From an uncultured Acidobacteriota bacterium (GTDB lineage Bacteria > Acidobacteriota > Terriglobia > Terriglobales > Acidobacteriaceae), in assembly GCA_903873705.1 (NCBI GenBank), contig CAIQPK010000030.1, positions 1-34,101 on the forward strand: a stretch of 34,101 nt of DNA, in the 5' to 3' direction. Of the stretch, positions 1-6,291 are shown piece after piece (within the stretch, counting starts at the first letter, position 1; each line of letters opens with the position of its first letter). The position numbers and the translations under genes were made by a program. The notes under the pieces were generated by a model, which saw nothing but the letters and a program-made list of their open reading frames with translations, searched no databases and was not told where the DNA came from.

Positions 1-965
<965 letters not shown>

Positions 966-985
966 CTGGGCGACTACCTCTTGAA

Positions 986-1015
986 TTGTCACCCTGAGCA
1001 TCGCGAAGGATCTGC
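986..1015 (+). repeat. Dispersed GTCA-C-CTGAGC type repeat, copy 1
   Basis: This is an intergenic sequence of the form TTGTCACCCTGAGC followed by GCGAAGGATCTGC. Related copies lie at 1079-1111 and 22393-22419. I recall such 'GTCAT-CTGAGCGAAGCGAAG' motifs as dispersed intergenic repeats in Acidobacteria and other phyla. No function is visible. Confidence 0.5.
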
Positions 1016-1039
1016 GTTTTGATCGACGCAGCAAAACAA

Positions 1040-1075
1040 CAAACGGCAGAGCTTCGGCTCTGCCGTTTGCTTTTT
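1040..1075 (+). terminator. Rho-independent terminator of rpoC
   Basis: A perfect 13-bp stem (CAAACGGCAGAGC at 1040-1052 pairing with 1057-1069) closes a TTCG tetraloop and is followed by GC and TTTTT at 1071-1075. It lies 75 bp after the rpoC stop codon. Confidence 0.93.
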
Positions 1076-1078
1076 AAG

Positions 1079-1111
1079 TTGTCATTCCGCAGCGCAGCGG
1101 AGGAATCTGCT
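1079..1111 (+). repeat. Dispersed GTCATTCCG...GGAATCTGC repeat, copy 2
   Basis: This sequence is related to the copy at 986-1015 and directly follows the rpoC terminator. It has an imperfect palindromic core (GCAGCGCAGCGGAGG). Confidence 0.5.
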
Positions 1112-1150
1112 TCTCTCTCGCCGCGCACGACCGTCCCCGCTCCCACGCTC

Positions 1151-1178
1151 TTGACGCCGCGCATGGACAACGTATATA
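1151..1178 (+). promoter_or_regulatory. Promoter of the ribbon-helix-helix gene
   Basis: TTGACG at 1151-1156 and TATATA at 1173-1178 are separated by 16 bp. The -10 hexamer lies inside the 14-bp palindrome at 1169-1182. The expected start is near 1185, giving a leader of about 50 nt. Confidence 0.6.
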
Positions 1179-1182
1179 CGTT
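1169..1182. promoter_or_regulatory. Perfect 14-bp palindrome, candidate operator
   Basis: AACGTATATACGTT is its own reverse complement and covers the -10 box of the promoter of the downstream ribbon-helix-helix gene. RHH proteins bind short palindromes as paired dimers and often repress their own promoter, so autoregulation is the natural reading. That part is inference. Confidence 0.55.
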
Positions 1183-1236
1183 TCTCAGTGGACGTCCTCT
1201 TCCAGCGCGCAGGTCTGAGCTTCATAAGGAATGACT

Positions 1237-1533
1237 ATGAAGAATATGCGTGAACGCCTCAATCGCCGCCTCCAACGCGACCGCCCCATGACCACCATCA
1301 GCCTGCGCATGCCGGAAGACCTCATCGACGACCTCAAAGAGATCGCTCCCATGCTCGGCTTCACCGGCTATCAACCTCTCATCCGCTCCTACATCGGCCA
1401 GGGCCTCCGCAAAGACCTCCAGCGCCTCGACGGCTCCCAACTAGAAGCCCTAACCGAAAGCCTGCGTAAGCAAGGTATCTCCGACGAAAAAATCTCCCTC
1501 GTCATCGCCGAAGCCGGTCTAAAGACCGCGTAG
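1237..1533 (+). CDS. Orphan ribbon-helix-helix (CopG/antitoxin-like) DNA-binding protein
   Basis: This is a 98-residue protein when started at ATG 1237. AAGGA at 1226-1230 sits 6 nt before that codon but directly abuts the alternative ATG at 1231. After a basic N-terminus (residues 1-15) comes a strand, MTTISLRMPEDLIDDLK, followed by two helices (EIAPMLGFTGYQPLIRSYI). This is the beta-alpha-alpha pattern of RHH/CopG/BrnA-like antitoxins, which bind DNA as dimers through the strand. The Arg/Lys-rich start is unusual but fits DNA binding. The C-terminal third is helical and polar. No toxin gene is visible on either side: upstream is a terminator plus repeats, downstream a glutaredoxin. It is therefore an orphan, probably autoregulated through the palindrome at 1169-1182. 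The target genes are unknown. Confidence 0.75.
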   Translation: MKNMRERLNRRLQRDRPMTTISLRMPEDLIDDLKEIAPMLGFTGYQPLIRSYIGQGLRKDLQRLDGSQLEALTESLRKQGISDEKISLVIAEAGLKTA

Positions 1534-1619
1534 TGGTAGGAGCGTGCAGCAGCAAGTCGTTGCCGGATGTTCTATCGGCAGCCCAGGTTTAGCAGCAAGT
1601 ATCCGTCTACAATCACCCC

Positions 1620-1862
1620 ATGCACGACGTAGTCGTCTACTCCCGCCCCGGCTGTCACCTCTGCGACATCCTCAAAGACACCCTCACCCAGCTCCAGGGC
1701 CAGGCCGACTTCCAATGGCGCGAAGTAGACATCGACACCGACCCCGAACTCCGCCAGAAGTTCAACGACGAAATCCCCGTCGTCTTCATCGACGGTCGCA
1801 AAGCCTTCAAGTACCGCATGGAAAGCCAGCAGTTCCTTCGTGCCCTGGCCAGCAGACGATAG
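1620..1862 (+). CDS. Glutaredoxin-like (DUF836-type) thiol-disulfide protein
   Basis: This is an 80-residue single-domain thioredoxin-fold protein. The beta-strand VVVYSRPGCHLC carries the redox CxxC (Cys12, Cys15). The cis-proline motif EIPVVFIDG follows near residue 56, and the protein ends soon after the last helix. Glutaredoxins reduce disulfides or glutathione/thiol adducts in the cytoplasm; the physiological partner cannot be deduced. No Shine-Dalgarno sequence precedes ATG 1620. Instead TACAAT at 1608-1613 ends 6 nt before it, which is where a -10 box would place transcription at the start codon, so a leaderless mRNA is likely. It is convergent with the minus-strand DUF6496 gene, only 3 bp away. 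Confidence 0.85.
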   Translation: MHDVVVYSRPGCHLCDILKDTLTQLQGQADFQWREVDIDTDPELRQKFNDEIPVVFIDGRKAFKYRMESQQFLRALASRR

Positions 1863-1865
1863 CGG

Positions 1866-2321
1866 CTACTTCCCCTCACGCTTCCGCGTAGCCGCCGCCT
1901 TTTTCGCACTCGCACTCCGCGCCGTCGGCGTCCGTTTCTTTGCCGCGCTCTTCGCCTGCTTCGAGAGCGCCGCCTTCGATGCCACGTTCTTGGGCTCCTT
2001 CTTCAGCCCCTTCTGCACAGCCCGCCCGCGTTTCGTCGAGCCATCTTCACCCGTCACCGGATCGCTCTTCCCGCGCGCGTCATCCTGCGCCGCCTTCTTC
2101 CGCGTCGCCGCGCTCGTCGTTTTCGGCTTACCCAGCGGAATCCCCGCCCGCCGCGCCTCGCTCAAACCAATCGCAATCGCCTGCTTCGTATTCGCCGCCC
2201 CATGCTTTCCTGCGCGGATGTGGTTCATCTCCTGCTTAACAAACTCACCCGCAGCCGTAGATGCCGACTTACCCTCGGCAAGGTCCTTTTTCGCAGCATC
2301 AATCGTTGCTTTGTCCGGCAT
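1866..2321 (-). CDS. DUF6496 protein with histone H1-like lysine/alanine tail
   Basis: This is a 151-residue basic protein. Residues about 25-65 resemble DUF6496: an EF-V-QEMNHIRAGKHG segment, then KQAIAIGLSEARRAGIPLG, a short helical motif common in small bacterial proteins of unknown function. From about residue 65 the chain is a low-complexity Lys/Ala/Thr-rich tail (for example SKQAKSAAKKRTPTARSASA) like that of bacterial H1-like DNA-binding proteins, suggesting nucleic-acid binding or compaction. The start is supported by AGAAGGAG six bases upstream. It is transcribed alone from a 330-bp intergenic region. Family membership is fairly sure from the motif; the DNA-binding role is inferred from charge only. 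Confidence 0.7.
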   Translation of the reverse strand: MPDKATIDAAKKDLAEGKSASTAAGEFVKQEMNHIRAGKHGAANTKQAIAIGLSEARRAGIPLGKPKTTSAATRKKAAQDDARGKSDPVTGEDGSTKRGRAVQKGLKKEPKNVASKAALSKQAKSAAKKRTPTARSASAKKAAATRKREGK

Positions 2322-2413
2322 CTTCCACTCCTTCTATAAGCACTCACTTCCAGAGAGGCCTCGGCCCCTCAACACAAAATTGGATGCCGACTTTCCCTGC
2401 ACCGCCAAAATCC

Positions 2414-2525
2414 TGTCAAGCCCCCCATCATGAAAAATCCCACAAGCCCTACATAACAAACGATAGATACCTCTCGCGATTTGGCGTAGTTATTCCCTCC
2501 ATCTTCTATAATGGAAGTAGAGATC
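2414..2525 (+). repeat. Dispersed intergenic element, copy 1, with a TATAAT core
   Basis: The sequence begins TGTCAAGCCCCCCAT and ends in a conserved block from 2479 (ATTTGGCGTAGTTATTCC) through TTCTATAATGGAAGTAGA. The same order of blocks is found at 27117-27229, where the 44-bp end block differs by five substitutions and one gap. TATAAT at 2507-2512 looks like a -10 box, although no good -35 sits 17 bp upstream. A terminator hairpin starts 5 bp after the element. Confidence 0.6.
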
Positions 2526-2529
2526 AGCA

Positions 2530-2564
2530 AAGGCCGCCCCTACCTCGGGCGGCCTTCTCCTTTT
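2530..2564 (+). terminator. Strong hairpin terminator after a promoter-like sequence
   Basis: AAGGCCGCCC (2530-2539) pairs perfectly with 2547-2556 across a 7-nt loop, followed by CTCC and TTTT (2561-2564). It lies only about 20 bp after TATAAT, so a transcript from there would be a very short RNA. No plus-strand gene precedes it. Confidence 0.7.
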
Positions 2565-2655
2565 AGCTCTCCATCCGGATACTTCACGTGGGTATCCGGA
2601 TACTTCGCCCCATAGAATCAACACTTGAATACCAGGTATCGGGGATACCATACCC

Positions 2656-3795
2656 CTACTTCCCAGCCCCGGTGTAGTACCCATCCCGAGTCTGGACCGT
2701 ATTCTTACCCTTCGCATCCGCCCCAGCCAGGTCCAGCACAATCTGGTGATAACCCTCCGCCGCCGCATCACCCCCCGGAGTAAACCCAAGCCGATACTGC
2801 GCCCGCAGCTCTTCCGCAATCTGCCCATAGATCGCGTCCACACTCTGCTTCTTGGTCACCTCATAAACTCGTCCACCCGTCTCCCCACACAGCCGCTCCA
2901 GCACCTTCTTCCCATCCACCTCATACCCACCCCGACCCTGTCCCATCAACGGAAACCGCCCTCCACCCGGAAACCCACCGCCACCACCCCGCCGCCCGCC
3001 ACCAGGGAACCCACCCCTGCCACCCGGCCGCTCAAATTTTGGCTTCTCACCCTTGTAATAAATCGCATAAACGATCGTGTTAGCTCGCTGTGCCGACTCG
3101 ATCGCCCGCACCAGCGTCACCTTGCTCCCATGGTCCGCGCCATCGGTCAGCAATATCAGGGCCCGTCGCCCCTGCTGCTTCGCCAGCACTTCATCCGACG
3201 CCAGAAACACCGCATCATAAAGCGCGGTTCCGGCATTGGCGAGCATATCCCGAACCCGCTCCCGCCGATCATCGCTTCCATTGCCGGAACCGCTGTTGTC
3301 ATCGCCATTGTTCGGCCGCTGAAACGAAGGCTTCTCCACATCCACTTCCTTCAGCGCCTGTTGCAGCTTCGGCCGCGACGCCGTCACATCCTGCAGCAGC
3401 TCCACCCGCCGCGCAAACTGCTCCACAAACGCCTTATCGCGATCAGGTGTCAGCATCTTGTCCAGAAACGCCGAGCTCGCCGTCCGCTCCGCATCCAGCA
3501 CCGTCCGCTGGCTCAAGCTGGTGTCAATCAGCAACCCCAGCGTCAGCGGCTCATTCGAGTCGCGGTCGAAGTATCGGATGGTCTGTGCCTTGCCATCCAC
3601 CTGCAACTGAAACGCTTCCTTCTTCAACCCGCCGATCAGCCCGCCCTTCTTGTCCCTCACCGTAGCCGGAACAATAACCAGCTTCGCGTCGACCGACAGG
3701 TCGGATTTCGGTGGCCCGCCACCGGTCTGAGCGCGGGAAGACCACGGAAGGACGAGCAGCAGGGAAGCAGGCAGAACAAATCGCAAAAGTCGCAT
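2656..3795 (-). CDS. Secreted VWFA domain protein (acidobacterial VWFA-related family)
   Basis: This 379-residue protein starts with a signal peptide (MRLLRFVLPASLLLVLP, cleavage near SRAQ). A beta-rich segment follows (VPATVRDKKG, FQLQVDGKAQTIRYF), then a von Willebrand factor A domain. The MIDAS metal site is visible as DTSLS (D-x-S-x-S) near residue 92, with a later ILLTDGADHGS. A Gly/Arg/Phe-rich insertion at about 265-290 (GGRGGFPGGGRRGGGGGFPG) interrupts the domain and is probably a flexible loop. Such proteins are abundant in Terriglobia and are thought to mediate protein contacts outside the cytoplasm; no substrate is known. The start is preceded by AGGGG about 10 bp away. The divergent neighbour is a VOC enzyme 126 bp away, and no operon partner is visible. 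Confidence 0.8.
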   Translation of the reverse strand: MRLLRFVLPASLLLVLPWSSRAQTGGGPPKSDLSVDAKLVIVPATVRDKKGGLIGGLKKEAFQLQVDGKAQTIRYFDRDSNEPLTLGLLIDTSLSQRTVLDAERTASSAFLDKMLTPDRDKAFVEQFARRVELLQDVTASRPKLQQALKEVDVEKPSFQRPNNGDDNSGSGNGSDDRRERVRDMLANAGTALYDAVFLASDEVLAKQQGRRALILLTDGADHGSKVTLVRAIESAQRANTIVYAIYYKGEKPKFERPGGRGGFPGGGRRGGGGGFPGGGRFPLMGQGRGGYEVDGKKVLERLCGETGGRVYEVTKKQSVDAIYGQIAEELRAQYRLGFTPGGDAAAEGYHQIVLDLAGADAKGKNTVQTRDGYYTGAGK

Positions 3796-3921
3796 ACTGT
3801 TGTGACCCCTATTTATCGCAAAATGTTTCGTTTACACAGTCTGCAACGAAGAAATTTCTACCCGATCAGCTCTCCCCCTCTCGCAGCAGCGTCCTTTCCC
3901 GCGCTACCGCATCCATTAACT

Positions 3922-4425
3922 ATGGCGAACGATGTCAACAAGATACCCGAACCCATTCATCCCGGCGTCCGCATGGGTCACGTCCATCTCCGCGTTGCCG
4001 ACCTCGACCGCGCCCTGGCCTTCTATCACGGTATCCTCGGCTTCGACATCACCCAGCGCATGGGCGATTCCGCTGCCTTCCTCTCCGCCGGCGGCTATCA
4101 CCATCATATCGGCCTCAACACCTGGGAAAGTCTCGGCGGCAAGCCCCCCGCGCCCGGCACCACGGGGCTCTATCACCTCGCCGTCGTCTATCCCACGCGC
4201 GCAGCCCTCGGCGACGCCCTCAGTTGCCTGCTCGCTGCCGGCGTTCAGCTCGACGGTGCAGCCGACCACGGCGTCAGTGAAGCACTCTACCTCCGCGACC
4301 CCGACCAGAACGGTGTCGAGCTCTACTGGGATCGCCCCCGCGCCGACTGGCCCGTCGACGCTACCGGCCAATTGATCATGTACACCCGCCATCTCGATCT
4401 GCAAGGTCTGCTCGCGGCAAAGTAA
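3922..4425 (+). CDS. VOC superfamily protein (glyoxalase / extradiol dioxygenase-like, single module)
   Basis: This is a 167-residue protein. Vicinal-oxygen-chelate signatures are GHVHLRVADLDRALAFYHGILGF at the N-terminus, a HHHIGLNTW strand in the middle, and GVELYWDRPRADW near the end. The histidine of GHVH, the histidine of HHHIGLNTW and the glutamate of GVELYWDR are the likely metal ligands. It resembles the N-terminal half of CatE-type catechol-2,3-dioxygenases, which have two modules in about 285 residues; here only one module is present, so it probably dimerises to form the site. The substrate is not deducible. ATG 3922 gives a compact protein, but no clear ribosome-binding site precedes it; the frame is open far upstream opposite the VWFA gene, which I consider chance. 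Confidence 0.8.
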   Translation: MANDVNKIPEPIHPGVRMGHVHLRVADLDRALAFYHGILGFDITQRMGDSAAFLSAGGYHHHIGLNTWESLGGKPPAPGTTGLYHLAVVYPTRAALGDALSCLLAAGVQLDGAADHGVSEALYLRDPDQNGVELYWDRPRADWPVDATGQLIMYTRHLDLQGLLAAK

Positions 4426-4566
4426 TTCTCCCTCTCGCAACCCACTGAAATGCAGTCGGAAACGCATCCGTCCGCTCAGCCCTTACAGCAGGCGTGACCC
4501 CTGCGTCCCGCATCGCTGGCCAGTCCCTTGATCAAAAGGGGCTTAGGGAGATAGCGCAAAAAATCA

Positions 4567-4632
4567 GCGGAAATAAGGCGTTCGTTATTATCCGCAAATT
4601 AGTATTGACAATTGTATTCATTGCGGTATAGA
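4567..4632 (+). promoter_or_regulatory. Promoter of the TonB-like gene with upstream inverted repeat
   Basis: TTGACA at 4605-4610 and TATAGA at 4627-4632 are 16 bp apart, a near-consensus sigma-70 promoter. Just upstream, GCGGAAATAA (4567-4576) and TTATTATCCGC (4585-4595) form an imperfect inverted repeat that could be an operator. The predicted leader is about 33 nt and contains AGGAG before ATG 4672. Confidence 0.7.
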
Positions 4633-4671
4633 TTAGTGGTGGGTACCTTACAAGTTTTCCAGGAGATAACG

Positions 4672-5145
4672 ATGCGCAAAGTTATATTTGCCGCTGTCGC
4701 GGTGATCCCTACGCTGATTCACGCCCAGGCAATTTCGCCTGCACAGCCCGAGTCGCGCACGTCCACCGTGCTCGTTGCTCGATTCGATAACCGTGAAACA
4801 CCCGCCATCAACTCACCCCGGGCCAGCGGCGTACCTTACAAACCCGCCGCTCGCGTCTCCACCGGCATCGTGCCGCCCCAGCTCATCCAGACCATCCCCG
4901 TCGCAGAATCTGCTGACTGGGATTGGAAGCCTGCCGAGGCCGCTCGCACAGCCGTAGTCAAGGTGCTGGTCGGCAAGGACGGCATCCCCACCGATGTCCG
5001 CATGCTAAAGGGTCTGGGCGGCCGCATGGACGATGACGTTGTGGCATCCGTCAGTCGCTTCACCTTCCAGCCCGGAAAGCTGAACGACAAGGCCTTCCCC
5101 ATGGAGGTGGAACTGACTGTCCACATCCACAGCCAGGCGAAGTAA
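4672..5145 (+). CDS. Secreted TonB C-terminal-domain-like protein
   Basis: This 157-residue protein starts at ATG 4672, supported by AGGAG at 4661-4665. Residues 1-19 are a signal peptide (MRKVIFAAVAVIPTLIHAQA). A low-complexity polar linker follows to about residue 85. The last 70 residues match the TonB C-terminal fold pattern: AVVKVLVGKDGIPTDVRMLKG, DDDVVASVSRFTFQPGKL and a final strand MEVELTVHIHS. True TonB keeps an uncleaved anchor and a Pro-rich spacer to couple ExbBD energy to outer-membrane receptors; this protein lacks the Pro-rich spacer and seems to be released or weakly anchored, so it is better called TonB-domain-like. It is monocistronic, with its own promoter and a hairpin at 5184-5211. 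Confidence 0.72.
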   Translation: MRKVIFAAVAVIPTLIHAQAISPAQPESRTSTVLVARFDNRETPAINSPRASGVPYKPAARVSTGIVPPQLIQTIPVAESADWDWKPAEAARTAVVKVLVGKDGIPTDVRMLKGLGGRMDDDVVASVSRFTFQPGKLNDKAFPMEVELTVHIHSQAK

Positions 5146-5183
5146 CCCTTCGCCCAACCCCACAACGAACGCAGCTTCATCCA

Positions 5184-5211
5184 GCAGGCGAATCCTTCGG
5201 GATTCGTCTGC
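5184..5211 (+). terminator. Hairpin after the TonB-like gene
   Basis: GCAGGCGAATCC (5184-5195) pairs with GGATTCGTCTGC (5200-5211) across a TTCG tetraloop, with one G-T pair. The following TTGGCATT is a weak T tract, so termination efficiency is uncertain. Confidence 0.55.
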
Positions 5212-5270
5212 TTGGCATTGGGGTTCTCCGGCGCTAGAGGGGTAATGCACATAACCGGCGGGATTTGCAC

Positions 5271-5299
5271 TTGTCCGCACAGCCTGATGAATTTATGTT
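5271..5299 (+). promoter_or_regulatory. Candidate promoter of the purine-rich RNA
   Basis: TTGTCC (5271-5276) and TATGTT (5294-5299) are 17 bp apart. Each hexamer is an imperfect match, so this counts mainly because a terminator closes the segment downstream. Confidence 0.35.
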
Positions 5300-5305
5300 T
5301 GCTTC

Positions 5306-5580
5306 AGCTGATGAGGCCGCAGGAAGCCGGAAGGCAGGCTGAAGGCAGGGCCGGAAGTGAAGCGGAAGGCGAAAGCCGGATGTGGATCGGAAGGCAGCGC
5401 CGGAGGACTGAACGAAGGTGGAAGGTTGGAAGAAGCTCGAAGGAAGAACCGAAGGTGCAGCGAGCGATGCAAGTCGCCTGCCGGCCCACGGTGAAGCCGG
5501 CGATGCAAGAGCCAGCTGGACTGAAAGGTTCGTCAATCATGAGAGCGCCAGGGACCGCAAGGTATCTGGCGTTTTCGTTT
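5306..5580 (+). ncRNA. Candidate GGA-rich small RNA, possibly a CsrA-sequestering type
   Basis: This is a segment of about 275 nt between a promoter-like pair and a terminator. Fourteen GGA trinucleotides occur, twelve of them within about 130 nt (5320-5445), many as CCGGAAGG or CGGAAGG. At least one is presented as a GCC-GGAA-GGC mini-hairpin, and GGC-GAAA-GCC is a further one. Dense GGA motifs in loops are the hallmark of CsrB/RsmZ RNAs, which titrate the translational regulator CsrA. Whether this genome has csrA cannot be seen here. The alternatives are a degenerate purine repeat or an unrecognised RNA family. Confidence 0.3.
5544..5580 (+). terminator. Rho-independent terminator of the candidate RNA
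   Basis: AGCGCCAG (5544-5551) pairs with CTGGCGTT (5566-5573) including one G-T pair, followed by a T-rich tract TTTTCGTTT to 5580. It lies 10 bp before the 3' end of the minus-strand TRIC gene. Confidence 0.6.
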
Positions 5581-5589
5581 AACCCCAAC

Positions 5590-6246
5590 CTAACTCTTCT
5601 TCCGCAGCGCGTCCGTCGTCCAGTTGAACTTCACGCTCGCCAGCCGCAGCGCAAATCCTGCCATCACCGAGATCGTCGCGCACGCAATCTCCGGCAAACC
5701 GCCCAGGTCCAGCAGCACGTAACAACCTGAAGCAAACAGCGCGACGATCGCGTAAAAATTGCCGCGCTCGAACACCCGCGGAGTCGTTCCGCTCAACACG
5801 TCCCGCAGCGACCCGCCGCCCACGGCCGTCGTGATGCCGAGCATGATCGCCGGCAACCAGCTCAACCCGAAGTTCTCTGCCCGCGTCGTCCCAGCCACCG
5901 CAAACACCGAGAGCGCCGCCGCATCGATCAGCATCATTGCCCGCTCCATCTTCGCGCCAAACGACGCACCGAACGCCAGCGCCACCGCCGCTCCACCCAA
6001 CGCCGTATACAGATACCCCACGTTGGTCAGCGCGAGCGGGGGTCCGTACCCCAGCAGCACATCGCGGGCTATCCCGCCGCCCAGCCCCGAGGCCAGCGCC
6101 AGCCCAAACGCGCCGATAATGTCATAAGCGTACTGCCGATGCCGCCGGGCATGCAACGCTCCACCAGCGCTCGCAATCCCGATGCCCAGGTAATCCAGCA
6201 CCGTAAAAAGCGTCCGCGGATGCACCACAACAGGGATCGCAGCCAT
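5590..6246 (-). CDS. Trimeric intracellular cation (TRIC/UPF0126, YicG-like) channel family protein
   Basis: This 218-residue integral membrane protein has about seven hydrophobic segments in two tandem halves. Each half carries the family's glycine-rich motif: SGLGGGIARDVLLG near residue 55 and TAVGGGSLRDVLSG near residue 142. Prokaryotic TRIC homologues form trimeric monovalent-cation (K+/Na+) channels; the role here is unproven. Length matches the family. No Shine-Dalgarno sequence is seen; TACAAT (minus strand, 6258-6253) ends 6 nt before the ATG, the same spacing as in the glutaredoxin gene, suggesting a leaderless transcript. It stands just downstream of the sulfatase-like gene on the same strand (45-bp gap) but appears to have its own promoter. 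Confidence 0.88.
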   Translation of the reverse strand: MAAIPVVVHPRTLFTVLDYLGIGIASAGGALHARRHRQYAYDIIGAFGLALASGLGGGIARDVLLGYGPPLALTNVGYLYTALGGAAVALAFGASFGAKMERAMMLIDAAALSVFAVAGTTRAENFGLSWLPAIMLGITTAVGGGSLRDVLSGTTPRVFERGNFYAIVALFASGCYVLLDLGGLPEIACATISVMAGFALRLASVKFNWTTDALRKKS

Positions 6247-6291
6247 TCAGCCATTGTAGGTCCAGACCGGCGTGGCCAGCCACCGTTCCAA

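Larger units (their letters stand above)
2322..2655. other. Intergenic region with dispersed element, hairpins and short direct repeats
   Basis: This 334-bp gap holds no convincing gene. It contains the upstream region of the DUF6496 gene, the dispersed element at 2414-2525, the terminator at 2530-2564, two direct copies of ATCCGGATACTTC near 2573 and 2592, and a hairpin GGTATC-GGG-GATACC at 2635-2649 just past the stop of the VWFA gene, where it may help end that transcript. Confidence 0.7.
5146..5589. other. Intergenic region with hairpin and purine-rich candidate RNA gene
   Basis: This 444-bp gap contains a 12-bp hairpin (5184-5211), a promoter-like pair (5271-5299), a strikingly purine-rich segment dense in GGA (about 5315-5450), two copies of GCGATGCAAG near 5465 and 5503, and a terminator hairpin (5544-5580). 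Plus-strand open frames here have no SD, no recognisable family and unusual codon use, so I do not call a protein. Confidence 0.7.

Noticed and set aside
1534-1619. Possible toxin partner for the ribbon-helix-helix protein
   Set aside because: Only 86 bp, with no coding potential for a RelE/BrnT-like toxin on either strand.
2513-2569. 18-codon ORF starting within the TATAAT-adjacent ATG
   Set aside because: The ATG overlaps the -10 region, the ORF runs through the terminator stem, and there is no SD.
2746-3921. Upstream extension of the VOC protein
   Set aside because: This part is antisense to the well-supported VWFA gene; the VOC fold begins right after ATG 3922.
5212-5730. Plus-strand ORF through the GGA-rich segment
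   Set aside because: Arg/Glu/Gly-rich nonsense composition, runs into the antisense of the TRIC gene, and passes through a terminator.
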